The position numbers and the translations under genes are program-made. Positions 47,438-54,865 of a stretch of DNA of 64,000 bases are shown in pieces; positions within the stretch are counted from its first letter, which is position 1, and every line of letters starts with the position of its first letter. The DNA comes from Qipengyuania spongiae (GTDB lineage Bacteria > Pseudomonadota > Alphaproteobacteria > Sphingomonadales > Sphingomonadaceae), in contig NZ_CP092471.1 in assembly GCF_026168555.1 (NCBI RefSeq), positions 1,374,501-1,438,500 of the forward strand, read 5' to 3'. Under the pieces are notes generated by a model, which did no database searches, was not told where the DNA came from, and saw only the letters and a list, made by a program, of their open reading frames with translations.

Positions 47438-48123
47438 GCCGCGCTGTCGCTGGCGATGCGTCCGTCTCCGAGCGTCAGCACCCGGCCGCATTTCTGCGCC
47501 AGCTCGGGATCGTGGGTGATGACGAGCAGGGTCGCGCCGGTCTCGGCTCGGCGGGCGAAGAGCAGTTCCACGATATCGTGACCCGTCGCCGCGTCGAGAT
47601 TGCCGGTCGGCTCGTCGGCGAAGATCAGCTGCGGGCGCGGCGCGATGGCGCGGGCGATGGCGACGCGCTGCTGCTCGCCGCCGGAAAGCTGCTGCGGATA
47701 GTGATCGAGCCGGTGGCCGAGGCCGACCGCTTCGAGTTCGGCCCGCGCACGGGGTTGTGCATCCGGTTCGCCGGCCAGTTCCATCGGCGTCGCCACGTTT
47801 TCGATCGCGGTCATGGTCGGCAGAAGGTGGAAGGCCTGAAGCACGATCCCGATCCGGCCGCGCCTTGCATGGGCCAGCCCGTCCTCGTCCATGCCCACGA
47901 AGTCCTGCCCGGCGACCTGCAATTCGCCGCCGGATGCGCGCTCCAGCCCGGACAGGACCGCCATCAGCGAGCTCTTGCCCGATCCCGATGGGCCGAGCAG
48001 CGCCACCGTCTCCCCCGTCTTAACGGTGAGATCGAGACCCCTCAGGATATCCACCGGAGCGGCGGAGCTGCCGAGAGTGAGGGTCAGATTGCGGGCGGAA
48101 ATCGCGGCTTGAGAAGTCGTCAC
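47434..48123 (-). CDS. ABC transporter ATP-binding protein (YbbA/LolD type), GTG start
   Basis: A 229-residue ATPase. Seen: Walker [20 protein letters not shown]-loop [13 protein letters not shown], signature [16 protein letters not shown], Walker [13 protein letters not shown] and the switch His in VITHDPELA. The GTG at 48123 gives the family length; upstream in-frame codons are unlike the family. It is co-transcribed with the permease. The start lies 48 nt from the divergent tesA-like gene. Confidence 0.94.
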   Translation of the reverse strand: MTTSQAAISARNLTLTLGSSAAPVDILRGLDLTVKTGETVALLGPSGSGKSSLMAVLSGLERASGGELQVAGQDFVGMDEDGLAHARRGRIGIVLQAFHLLPTMTAIENVATPMELAGEPDAQPRARAELEAVGLGHRLDHYPQQLSGGEQQRVAIARAIAPRPQLIFADEPTGNLDAATGHDIVELLFARRAETGATLLVITHDPELAQKCGRVLTLGDGRIASDSAA

Positions 48124-48170
48124 CGGGCTGCGATGGCACGGGACCAAAAGTTGCACAAGGAAACTTGCCG

Positions 48171-48884
48171 ATGCCGGTCCGCCTCCCGTCGATTGGTCAC
48201 CTGTCGATCCTGGCACTGTTTTCGCTCGCCGCCTGCTCGCAGGAACCCGAGGCGCAGGGCGGCGCGACGCTCGCGACAGAGGCACCCGCCGCGCCGGCCG
48301 AGGAGGTTGCGGTTGCCGGGCCGGAGCGCGTGATCCTCGCCTTCGGGGACAGCCTGTTCGCGGGTTACGGTCTCGGCGAGGCGGAAGGTTATCCCGAGCG
48401 GTTGCAGACGTCCTTGCGCGGCGATGGCGTCAATGCGCGGGTGATCGACGCGGGCGTTTCGGGCGACACCAGCGCGGCGGGCGCCCAGCGGCTCGGCTTC
48501 GTTCTCGACGGGCTGGAGCGCAAGCCCGATCTCGTCCTGCTGGAACTGGGCGGCAACGATCTTCTGCGCGGGATCGAACCGGCGCAGACCCGCGCCAATT
48601 TCGAGACGATGCTGGGCGAATTGCAGTCGCGCGACATACCGGTCCTGATCATGGGAATGCGCGCGCCGCCAAATTACGGGCCGGAATTCCAGCAGGCTTT
48701 CGACGGGCTCTACCGTGACCTTGCCGTGCAATACGATGTCGAACTGGTGCCGTTCTGGCTGGAAAGCATCTACCGCAACCCCTCGCTGTTCCAGTCCGAC
48801 CGGATCCATCCGACCGCCGCAGGGATCGATCGGCTGGTGGCGGATACGGGCGACGAGGTGCGCGCCGCGCTGCCCGCGAACTAG
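48171..48884 (+). CDS. tesA: SGNH arylesterase/acyl-CoA thioesterase I (TesA-like), lipoprotein form
   Basis: SGNH hydrolase, 237 residues. Motifs: GDSL block FGDSLFAGYGLG (Ser61), Gly in SGDTSAAG, Asn in LGGNDLLRG, and DRIHPTAAG with the catalytic Asp-x-x-His. A lipobox LAAC (Cys22) after a hydrophobic stretch suggests a lipoprotein, unlike the soluble periplasmic E. coli TesA. AAGGA lies 9 nt before the ATG at 48171; a TTG 6 nt earlier is less likely. It is divergent from the YbbA/YbbP-type transporter, the same association as in enterobacteria, and overlaps the convergent recF by 4 nt. Confidence 0.92.
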   Translation: MPVRLPSIGHLSILALFSLAACSQEPEAQGGATLATEAPAAPAEEVAVAGPERVILAFGDSLFAGYGLGEAEGYPERLQTSLRGDGVNARVIDAGVSGDTSAAGAQRLGFVLDGLERKPDLVLLELGGNDLLRGIEPAQTRANFETMLGELQSRDIPVLIMGMRAPPNYGPEFQQAFDGLYRDLAVQYDVELVPFWLESIYRNPSLFQSDRIHPTAAGIDRLVADTGDEVRAALPAN

Positions 48885-49960
48885 AGCCGGCGCGCGGCGC
48901 CCGAGGTCACGTTCCATACGGCGGCTTCGGCTTCGATGGCGGCGAAGGGGGCAAGCTCGGTGCCGGTCATCCAGACCTGCGTGCCGGTGGCGCGCAGCCG
49001 TTCGAACAGGGCGGCGCGGCGGTCGGGATCGAGATGCGCGGCGACCTCGTCGAGCAGCAGGACGGAGGGCCGCCCTTCCGCCGCCAGCGCCGCATGGGCC
49101 AGCGTCATGGCGAGCAGCAGCGCCTTCTGCTCGCCGGTCGAACATTGCGCCGCGGCCATGCGCTTGGCCGCGTAGGACACTTTGAGATCGTCGCGATGCG
49201 GGCCTGACAACGTGCGCTGCGCCGCCCGGTCGCGAGCGCGGGCATCGTGCAGCGCCTGTTCGAGCTGCTCGTGGCCGACCGGGCCGCCGGGCGCGTAGGT
49301 AAGGGCGGGGCGGGGGAAGGGCGCCTCGTCCTGCGCCACGATCTGCGCCATCAGCGCATCGACCGTGCGGCTGCGCCCTTCCGCCAGTCCGGCGCCGTGC
49401 TCCGCCATCTGCGCCTCGATCGCGTCGAGCCAGCGCCCGTCGGGCTCGCGCCGGTCGGACAGCAGCCGGTTCCGCTCACGCAGGGCCTTTTCGTACTGGC
49501 TCGCATGGCCCCCATGGTGGGGATCGCGGGCGAGCGTGAGGCGGTCGAGATAGCGCCGCCGGTCCTGCGCCGGGCCTGCGAAAAGCCCGTCCATCGCCGG
49601 GGTCAGCCACCCGATAGCGAGCCATTCCGCCAGCGCGACCGCGCCGGTCTCGGCCGAGTTGATCCGCACGCGGCGCCGCATCGTGGCTTCGGCCTGCGTC
49701 CAAGTGCCGAGGCGGACGGGCTCGTCATGCGCCAGCAGGCTTGCTCCGACCGCGAAGCCGCCGCTCGCCCCCTCGCGCGCCATTTCATTCAGGGTCGCAC
49801 GGCGCAGGCCCCGGCCGGGCGCCAGCAGCGACAACGCCTCGAGGATATTGGTCTTGCCCGCCCCGTTCGCTCCGACAAGCAGGTTGAAGGCTCCGGCACC
49901 CGACAGTTCCGTCAGCGCGTGATTGCGAAAATCGCCGAGGGAAATGCGGTCCAGCACCAT
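48881..49960 (-). CDS. recF: DNA replication and repair protein RecF
   Basis: SMC-like ATPase that loads RecA at gaps with RecO and RecR; cytoplasmic, 359 residues. Seen: LGDFRNHALTEL, Walker A LLVGANGAGKTNILEALS (30-37), PGRGLRRATL, AQDRRRYLDR, signature STGEQKALLLAMTLAHA and Walker B LLLDEVAAHLDPDRR. It is monocistronic here, not beside dnaA, dnaN or gyrB. Confidence 0.95.
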   Translation of the reverse strand: MVLDRISLGDFRNHALTELSGAGAFNLLVGANGAGKTNILEALSLLAPGRGLRRATLNEMAREGASGGFAVGASLLAHDEPVRLGTWTQAEATMRRRVRINSAETGAVALAEWLAIGWLTPAMDGLFAGPAQDRRRYLDRLTLARDPHHGGHASQYEKALRERNRLLSDRREPDGRWLDAIEAQMAEHGAGLAEGRSRTVDALMAQIVAQDEAPFPRPALTYAPGGPVGHEQLEQALHDARARDRAAQRTLSGPHRDDLKVSYAAKRMAAAQCSTGEQKALLLAMTLAHAALAAEGRPSVLLLDEVAAHLDPDRRAALFERLRATGTQVWMTGTELAPFAAIEAEAAVWNVTSGAARRL

Positions 49961-50018
49961 GGGATGCGCCTAAGCTGCGCGAGATGATCCCGCCACTCCA
50001 AAGCACTAAATCCAAACT

Positions 50019-50035
50019 TTGGGAAAAATTCCCAA
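50019..50035. promoter_or_regulatory. Perfect inverted repeat upstream of the sigma-54 promoter (candidate activator site)
   Basis: TTGGGAA-AAA-TTCCCAA, seven perfect bases each side of a 3-nt spacer. It is centred about 109 nt upstream of the expected start of the sigma-54 transcript, which is where enhancer-binding activators usually dock. The activator is unknown. It could equally regulate recF, whose start lies 59 nt to the left. Confidence 0.45.
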
Positions 50036-50109
50036 CATTGCGGAAGGGTGAACGGGTTGGGCGCCTTCCGTACAGGAAAGAATGGCCCAATTGCGCCGTT
50101 TTATCGGTT

Positions 50110-50125
50110 TGGCACACTGGTTGCA
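50110..50125 (+). promoter_or_regulatory. Sigma-54 (RpoN) promoter of the peptide-peptide-pspC operon
   Basis: TGGCAC-ACTGG-TTGCA matches the RpoN consensus TGGCAC-N5-TTGCW at every defined base, with exactly 10 nt between the -24 GG and the -12 GC. Transcription would begin near 50136, about 40 nt before the first peptide's ATG at 50177. Psp genes are sigma-54-dependent in proteobacteria, which supports the call. Confidence 0.78.
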
Positions 50126-50176
50126 AAGTTGTCGGCATCCCCCGGAAGGGCCGGGGTTCAGGAAGGAACATACGAA

Positions 50177-50290
50177 ATGACCTACGAAAATGCCAACAAC
50201 GCCTTCGCCGCCATCGCCGCTTTCGCCGTCTCGGTGATCGTCATGGCCGCCGCGATCGTCCCCGCCAGCCCGGCCGGCTTTTTCGCCTGA
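50177..50290 (+). CDS. 37-residue membrane peptide, first paralogue
   Basis: Small gene with a strong GGAAGGAAC ribosome binding site. The peptide opens MTYENANNAFAAIAAFAV, continues as one hydrophobic helix and ends IVPASPAGFFA. It aligns without gaps over its whole length with the second 37-residue peptide encoded 48 nt downstream (17 of 37 positions identical, including the shared PASPxG near the C-terminus). I do not recognise the family. Position behind a sigma-54 promoter and ahead of pspC suggests an envelope-stress role as a membrane micro-protein; that is inference. Confidence 0.75.
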   Translation: MTYENANNAFAAIAAFAVSVIVMAAAIVPASPAGFFA

Positions 50291-50338
50291 TCCGGCACTC
50301 GCCATCAATCCACACTCTCACGAAAAGGAATAGCTGAA

Positions 50339-50452
50339 ATGTCCGAATTCAACGCCAGCAAGGCTCTCGCCGCCGGCTTCTCGCTGGTTCTGTCCGCCAT
50401 CTTCTTCGCCACCGCGATCCTGCCCGCCTCGCCGAACGGAATGCTGGCATGA
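50339..50452 (+). CDS. 37-residue membrane peptide, second paralogue
   Basis: Second copy of the tandem pair: MSEFNASKALAAGFSLVLSA, then one hydrophobic helix and ILPASPNGMLA. AAAAGGA precedes the ATG. Its TGA overlaps the pspC start (ATGA), so translation of the peptide and PspC is coupled. It is more diverged in the N-terminal half than at the PASPxG end, which suggests that the C-terminal motif carries the function. Confidence 0.78.
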   Translation: MSEFNASKALAAGFSLVLSAIFFATAILPASPNGMLA

Positions 50453-50670
50453 GCGATCTGAAATTCCGCGAGGACGATCGGGCAGTCAGCCACCGCCCCA
50501 AGTTCCGGCTCGACAAGCGCGACGGAAAGCTGATGGGCGTCTGCGCCGGGATCGGCAATTACTTCGGGGTCGACACGACCCTGGTCAGGATCGCTTTCGT
50601 GCTCGGCACCCTGCTGGGCCTGGGCAGCTTCATCCTGATCTACCTGGCGATCGGCCTGATCGCCGACTGA
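50449..50670 (+). CDS. pspC: PspC-domain membrane protein
   Basis: A 73-residue phage-shock-protein-C domain protein. A basic N-terminal part (HRPKFRLDKRDGKLMGVCAGIGNYFG) precedes a hydrophobic helix (VRIAFVLGTLLGLGSFILIYLAIGL). In other proteobacteria PspC is an inner-membrane sensor of secretin or proton-leak stress that works with PspA and PspB; neither is encoded here. The start overlaps the stop of the second 37-residue peptide. It ends 38 nt before a convergent SDR gene. Confidence 0.92.
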   Translation: MSDLKFREDDRAVSHRPKFRLDKRDGKLMGVCAGIGNYFGVDTTLVRIAFVLGTLLGLGSFILIYLAIGLIAD

Positions 50671-50707
50671 GGGGGCGCGGCCGGACCGCCGCCCCCTCGG
50701 TCCCCTC

Positions 50708-51514
50708 TCACATGGCCGAGATCCCGCCGTCGAGCTTGAGCTCCGCACCGGTCATGAACTTGCTCTCGTCGCTGGCGAGGTAGAGCACGCCATTGGCGAT
50801 ATCGTCCGCTTCCCCGACCCGCTTCAGCGGGATCTGACGGGCAAGCTTTTCCATCACGACGCTCTTCTCGTAGCCCGTGTTCTTCACCATCCCGTCGAGG
50901 ATCGGCGTGTCGATGAAGGTCGGGTGGACCGAATTGCAGCGGATGTTCCAGCCCTGCTTGGCGCAATAGAGCGCGACCGATTTGGACAGCATCCACACCG
51001 CCGCCTTGCTCGCGTTGTAACCGGGCATGGTGTCGCTGGCGATCAGCCCGGCGATGGAGGAGATGTTGACGATCGAGCCGGGCTGGTTGTCGCGCATCAG
51101 CGGGATCGCCTTCTGGCACCCGAGGAACACGCTGTCGACATTGACTGCGAAGCCGTGGCGCCAGGTTGCCAGATCGCAGGTCTCGATATTACCCTTCACG
51201 CCGATCCCGGCATTGTTGACCAGCACCGACAGCCCGCCGAGATGTTCGCGCGCGGCGTCGATCGCGTCCTCCCACGCGGTCTCGTCGGTCACGTCGAGCT
51301 TCATGGAAAAGCCGGTGCCTGCGCCGCATTCCGCTTCGATCGCGCGAGCGGTTTCGGCGGCCCCGTCTTCATTGAGATCGGTCACCAGAACGCGCGCGCC
51401 CTCGCGCGCCAGCATCCGCGCCTGCGCCGCGCCAAGGCCCTGCGCGCCGCCCGTGACCAGCGCCAGCTTGCCCGCGACGCGCCCGCGTCCCTGGACGGTT
51501 TCCTTGTCTGCCAT
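50708..51514 (-). CDS. Short-chain dehydrogenase/reductase (3-alpha/7-alpha HSDH-like)
   Basis: NAD(P)-dependent classical SDR, 268 residues. Seen: TGGAQGLG near residue 21, NNAG, catalytic Ser in NISSIAGLI, Tyr-x-x-x-Lys in GYNASKAAV, and a C-terminal GAELKLDGGISAM. The region between resembles cyclopentanol, hydroxysteroid or 3-oxoacyl reductases; the substrate cannot be set. The ATG at 51514 has GGGAGAGTGAG upstream. It lies 2 nt after the Nudix gene's stop and so ends the lemA-TPM-TPM-Nudix-SDR run. Confidence 0.9.
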   Translation of the reverse strand: MADKETVQGRGRVAGKLALVTGGAQGLGAAQARMLAREGARVLVTDLNEDGAAETARAIEAECGAGTGFSMKLDVTDETAWEDAIDAAREHLGGLSVLVNNAGIGVKGNIETCDLATWRHGFAVNVDSVFLGCQKAIPLMRDNQPGSIVNISSIAGLIASDTMPGYNASKAAVWMLSKSVALYCAKQGWNIRCNSVHPTFIDTPILDGMVKNTGYEKSVVMEKLARQIPLKRVGEADDIANGVLYLASDESKFMTGAELKLDGGISAM

Positions 51515-51516
51515 AC

Positions 51517-52059
51517 TCACTCTCCCGCGAGGATATTCTGTCCCAGAGCCAAGAGCAGGCGGACATCGATTCCGCAACCTTCGGCGCGCTTGGCGGCGAC
51601 GAAGGACGAAAGTCCGGCCAGCGGCACGCGGTGGACGGTGATGTTCTCGCTCTCCGTTCCGCCGCCGTCGTGGATGCGGGTTAGGCCGGTGGCTCGCACG
51701 AGGGTGAAGCTCTCGCTGACCATTCCGGGAGAGGACCAGAACTGGCCGAGATCCTCGAGCCGGTCGGTACGGTAGCCGGTCTCCTCCGCCAGCTCGCGCC
51801 CGGCGGCGGCGAGATCGTCCTCGTCCTCGGCGCCCTCGTCATCGCCGATCAGCCCTGCCGGAAGCTCGAGGCAATTGCGCCCGAGCGGCACGCGATATTG
51901 CTCGACGAGGAGGATATGCCCGTCCTCGACCGCCAGGATCACCGCCGCGCGGATCTGGCGCGTGCGCCCGACATATTCCCAACGGCCGCGCGTCTTGGCG
52001 ACCACATACTTGCCCTGCCAGACGATCTGCTCGTCCGCATCGTGGTCGGGGACGCTCAA
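51517..52059 (-). CDS. Nudix hydrolase (ADP-ribose pyrophosphatase type), TTG start
   Basis: A 180-residue Nudix protein, likely splitting ADP-ribose or a related nucleoside diphosphate derivative; cytoplasmic. The Nudix box is LPAGLIGDDEGAEDEDD followed by LAAAGRELAEETGY: the REL-x-EE-x-G core is intact, but an acidic stretch widens the spacing before it. RAAVILAVEDGHILLVEQYR and WSSPGMVSESFTLV fit the ADP-ribose group. The TTG at 52059 overlaps the stop of the upstream TPM gene (TTGA). Any start further upstream would extend into that gene. Confidence 0.87.
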   Translation of the reverse strand: MSVPDHDADEQIVWQGKYVVAKTRGRWEYVGRTRQIRAAVILAVEDGHILLVEQYRVPLGRNCLELPAGLIGDDEGAEDEDDLAAAGRELAEETGYRTDRLEDLGQFWSSPGMVSESFTLVRATGLTRIHDGGGTESENITVHRVPLAGLSSFVAAKRAEGCGIDVRLLLALGQNILAGE

Positions 52060-52733
52060 ACCTCGATCAACCGGTCGGGCAGTTCGTTGACGTCGTCGTC
52101 CGAGCGCGGGAAATGCTCGGCCAGCACCGCGCCGACATCGCGAATGCCCGCGGCCAGCCCCTCGGCGACACGGCCGTGCCTGATCTCGGACAGCATGTCG
52201 GCCATCGCCTCGCCCCACACTTCGGCTGGGACGATTTCGGCGATGGGCTGGTCGGCAACGATCTCGGCCCGGTGCTCGCGCATCGAGAGATAGAGCAGCA
52301 CGCCCGTGCGGCCGTGGGTGCGGCGTTCGGCACCGACCTTGAAGTGGCGGATCGCGGTGTCGTGGACCCGCGCGGTCTTAACCGGGCCGGGCACGCAGAG
52401 ATAGGTCAGCCGGTCCCAGCTCAGCAGCAGCCAGGTGAGGACGAAGGCGAGAAGGCCGAGACCGATGGTCATGCTGGCAAGCTCGCCATCGGTCCATTCG
52501 TGCGTCCAGCCGCCGACCAGCCTGTCCCATAGATCGGTGAAGGACGCGGGGAAGAGCGCGAACAGGCTCATCGCGGTGAAGGCCATGCCCGCCGCCCAGA
52601 CGAGGATCACGTCGCTGTACCCGTCGGAGCGGTCGGCGAGCACGGTCACGATCTCGCCGCTGGTGGCAAGCTCGGCCTCGGCCACGGCGTCCGACACGAT
52701 GCGGTGCCCGTTCTCGTCGAGATAGCGCGCCAT
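52056..52733 (-). CDS. TPM-domain membrane protein (COG3762 type)
   Basis: A 225-residue protein with an N-terminal segment LDENGHRIVSDAVAEAELATSGEIVTV, two central transmembrane helices (about 43-63 and 87-107), and a C-terminal TPM domain ending in the acidic DVNELPDRLIEV. Family function is unknown; the TPM fold appears in photosystem repair proteins and membrane stress proteins. The ATG at 52733 has TAGGA upstream. It lies 2 nt past the stop of the larger TPM gene and overlaps the Nudix start. Confidence 0.87.
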   Translation of the reverse strand: MARYLDENGHRIVSDAVAEAELATSGEIVTVLADRSDGYSDVILVWAAGMAFTAMSLFALFPASFTDLWDRLVGGWTHEWTDGELASMTIGLGLLAFVLTWLLLSWDRLTYLCVPGPVKTARVHDTAIRHFKVGAERRTHGRTGVLLYLSMREHRAEIVADQPIAEIVPAEVWGEAMADMLSEIRHGRVAEGLAAGIRDVGAVLAEHFPRSDDDVNELPDRLIEV

Positions 52734-52735
52734 TC

Positions 52736-53560
52736 CTACCACCCCCCGGAGGCGCCGCCGCCCCCGAAACTGCCGCCGCCGCCGGAGAAGCCGCCGAAGC
52801 CGCCACCGCCGCCGCCGAAACCGCCTCCACCCCAGCCGCCACCGTCATGACCGCCCACGCCGCGCGCGATCGCCTTGCCGGCTTCCCACAGCAGGATGTC
52901 GCCGACAACGCCGCCCGCGCCCCGGCGATAACGCCGTCTGCGTCCGCCGCCTCGCAGCATCGGGAGGACGAAGAAGAACAGGATGAAGCCGATCCAGATC
53001 AACCCGCCGATGGGAAAGCCGCCGTCCCGCTCGCGCTGCTGGCTCGCCGCCTGCGCGACCGCCGCCGCTTCCTCGGGCGGGAGCTGGAGCTGGGCGAGGA
53101 TCTGGTCCGCCCCCCATTCGATCCCACCGGAGTAGTCGCCTTCGCGGAAATAAGGCTTCATCCCCTCGACATATTCGAAGGCGAGCCCGTCGGGTATGAT
53201 ACCCTCCAGCCCGTAGCCGACCTCGACCCGCATCTTGCGCTCGTTGGGAGCGACGATCAGGATGATGCCGTCGTTGCGCTCCGCATCGCCCAGCGCCCAT
53301 TCGCGGCCCAGGCGGTAGCCGTAATCGGAGATGTCATAACCTTCGAGGCTCGGGATCGTCGCGATCACGAACTGGCGCTGGTTAGCCTGTTCGAACTGGT
53401 CGAGCTTCTGCGTCAGCCGTGCCTCGGTCGCCTCGTCGATGATGTTCGCCGCGTCGACCACCGGCGCGTTGCCGCGCTCGGGAAAGGTCTGCGCCGCGGC
53501 GGGCAGGGCAAGCCCCGCCCACACCGCGAGCGCGAGGATCAGGCGAGCGAGAGCGCGCAT
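52736..53560 (-). CDS. TPM-domain protein with signal peptide and glycine-rich tail (COG1512/YgcG type)
   Basis: A 274-residue protein: signal peptide (LARLILALAVWAGLALPAAAQ), periplasmic TPM domain (about 30-150: VVDAANIIDEATEARLTQKLDQFE...NERKMRVEVGYGLEGIIPDG), a transmembrane helix (GGLIWIGFILFFFVLPML), an arginine patch and a glycine/phenylalanine/serine-rich C-terminal tail (about 230-274). The start is taken as ATG 53560; a TTG at 53575 overlapping the lemA stop is also possible. It is co-transcribed with lemA, a pairing common across bacteria, and both are thought to act in the envelope. Confidence 0.9.
   Translation of the reverse strand: MRALARLILALAVWAGLALPAAAQTFPERGNAPVVDAANIIDEATEARLTQKLDQFEQANQRQFVIATIPSLEGYDISDYGYRLGREWALGDAERNDGIILIVAPNERKMRVEVGYGLEGIIPDGLAFEYVEGMKPYFREGDYSGGIEWGADQILAQLQLPPEEAAAVAQAASQQRERDGGFPIGGLIWIGFILFFFVLPMLRGGGRRRRYRRGAGGVVGDILLWEAGKAIARGVGGHDGGGWGGGGFGGGGGGFGGFSGGGGSFGGGGASGGW
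52739..52853. repeat. Glycine-rich low-complexity coding repeat
   Basis: GGNGG-type repeats encode the GGGGFGG/GGFSGGGG tail of the larger TPM protein. Such repeats can vary in copy number; the frame is intact here. Confidence 0.6.
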
Positions 53561-53571
53561 GGCCGCGCCGC

Positions 53572-54192
53572 TCAATTCGCGGCGCTGTCCGAACGCATGT
53601 CGAGCGTCGGGGCGACTTCGGCGCCTTCGCTCACCGCTTCGTAGGGCACCATCGGCTCGGCGCCGTGGATGATGTTGGCGCCGATCGTGTCGGGGAAGGT
53701 GCGGATCGTGGTGTTATACTGACGCACCGCCTCGTTGTAGTCGCGGATGGCGACACGGATGCGATTCTCCTGCCCCTCGATCTGGGTCATGAAGCGGCCG
53801 AAATTCTCCTGGCTGCGCAGTTCGGGATAGCGTTCGACCGAGACGAGCAGACGCGAGAGCGCGCCGCCGAGGCTGTTCTGAGCCTGTTGGTACTGCGCCA
53901 TCGCTTCCGGGTTCTGGAGATCGTCGCCGTCGAGCTGGATTTCCGGCCGTGTGGCCGAGGCGCGGGCAGAGATCACCTCGTTCAGCGTCTGGCGTTCCTG
54001 CTCGGCACTCGACATGGTGATCTGCTCGAGATTGGGGATCAGGTTCGCGCGTTCCTGAAATGCGGCCTCGACATCGGCCCATTTGGCCTTCGCATTTTCC
54101 TCCGCCGTGGGCACGGAGTTGATCCCGCAGGCCGAGAGCGCCAGCGCGGCGGCAGCGACGATGGAGGCCTTCATGGCGGCGATGCGGTTCAT
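53572..54192 (-). CDS. lemA: LemA family lipoprotein
   Basis: A 206-residue LemA protein. The N-terminus MNRIAAMKASIVAAAALALSAC ends in a lipobox (LSAC), so it is lipidated here, and is followed by the LemA helical bundle: KWADVEAAFQERANLIPNLEQI and YNTTIRTFPDTIGANIIHGA. Function is unclear in bacteria; it is consistently encoded with a TPM protein, as here. First gene of the lemA-TPM-TPM-Nudix-SDR run. Confidence 0.92.
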   Translation of the reverse strand: MNRIAAMKASIVAAAALALSACGINSVPTAEENAKAKWADVEAAFQERANLIPNLEQITMSSAEQERQTLNEVISARASATRPEIQLDGDDLQNPEAMAQYQQAQNSLGGALSRLLVSVERYPELRSQENFGRFMTQIEGQENRIRVAIRDYNEAVRQYNTTIRTFPDTIGANIIHGAEPMVPYEAVSEGAEVAPTLDMRSDSAAN

Positions 54193-54350
54193 TGTCTGAT
54201 CGGCTCCTGTAAGTCAGTGTCTTGGCAAGATAGCACACCGCTCCGGCGGTTCAAGATAAACCGGCCGAAACGATCGGAGCGCGTCACACGCTTGATCCGG
54301 AAAGGCTCGGCGGGCAGATGGCCCGAACAGTCGCGAACAGGAGGCACAGC

Positions 54351-54842
54351 ATGGCGTTGGGAACCGAGTTCAGGAAATTCATCGCGCGCGGCAACGTGGT
54401 CGATCTGGCTGTCGGCGTGGTGATCGGCGCGGCGTTCAGCGGGATCGTAACCCAGTTGACCGAAGCGATCATCATGCCGCTGATCGGATGGGTGTTCGGC
54501 GATATCGATTTTTCCAACTGGTTCATCCAGCTCGGCTCGGTGCCCGAGGGTTACGAGGGCGCGCTCGACAATTACGAGCAGCTCAAGGAAGCCGGCGTCG
54601 CGATGATCGGCTACGGCGCGCTGATCACCGCGGTGATCAACTTCCTGATTGTCGCCTTCGCGCTGTTCATGCTGGTGCGCGGGGTCAACCGGGTGACCGA
54701 GGAAATGCAGCGCAAGCAGATGGAGACCGAGGACAGCTCGAAAAATCCCGAGGTCCCGACCGACCCCCAGCTCGACGTGCTGAAGAAGATCTTGGCCGAA
54801 TTGAAGAACGAAAAGTCGGGCGCTTCATCCACTTCACATTAA
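54351..54842 (+). CDS. mscL: Large-conductance mechanosensitive channel (MscL)
   Basis: Pentameric emergency valve that opens at high membrane tension during hypo-osmotic shock; 163 residues. Seen: amphipathic N-terminus TEFRKFIARGNVVDLAVGVVIGAAF with the TM1 pore, NFLIVAFALFMLVRGVN (TM2), and a C-terminal helix with a coiled-coil pattern (LDVLKKILAELKNEK). The ATG at 54351 has CAGGAGG upstream; in-frame codons before it are not conserved. The tmRNA promoter overlaps its 3' end. Confidence 0.96.
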   Translation: MALGTEFRKFIARGNVVDLAVGVVIGAAFSGIVTQLTEAIIMPLIGWVFGDIDFSNWFIQLGSVPEGYEGALDNYEQLKEAGVAMIGYGALITAVINFLIVAFALFMLVRGVNRVTEEMQRKQMETEDSSKNPEVPTDPQLDVLKKILAELKNEKSGASSTSH

Positions 54843-54860
54843 GCTCGCATCGCCTATATA
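54833..54860 (+). promoter_or_regulatory. Sigma-70-type promoter of the tmRNA gene
   Basis: TTCACA (54833-54838) and TATATA (54855-54860) are separated by 16 nt, close to the vegetative consensus, and lie just ahead of the acceptor half of the tmRNA. The -35 element falls in the last codons of mscL. Confidence 0.5.
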
Positions 54861-54865
54861 GGGCC

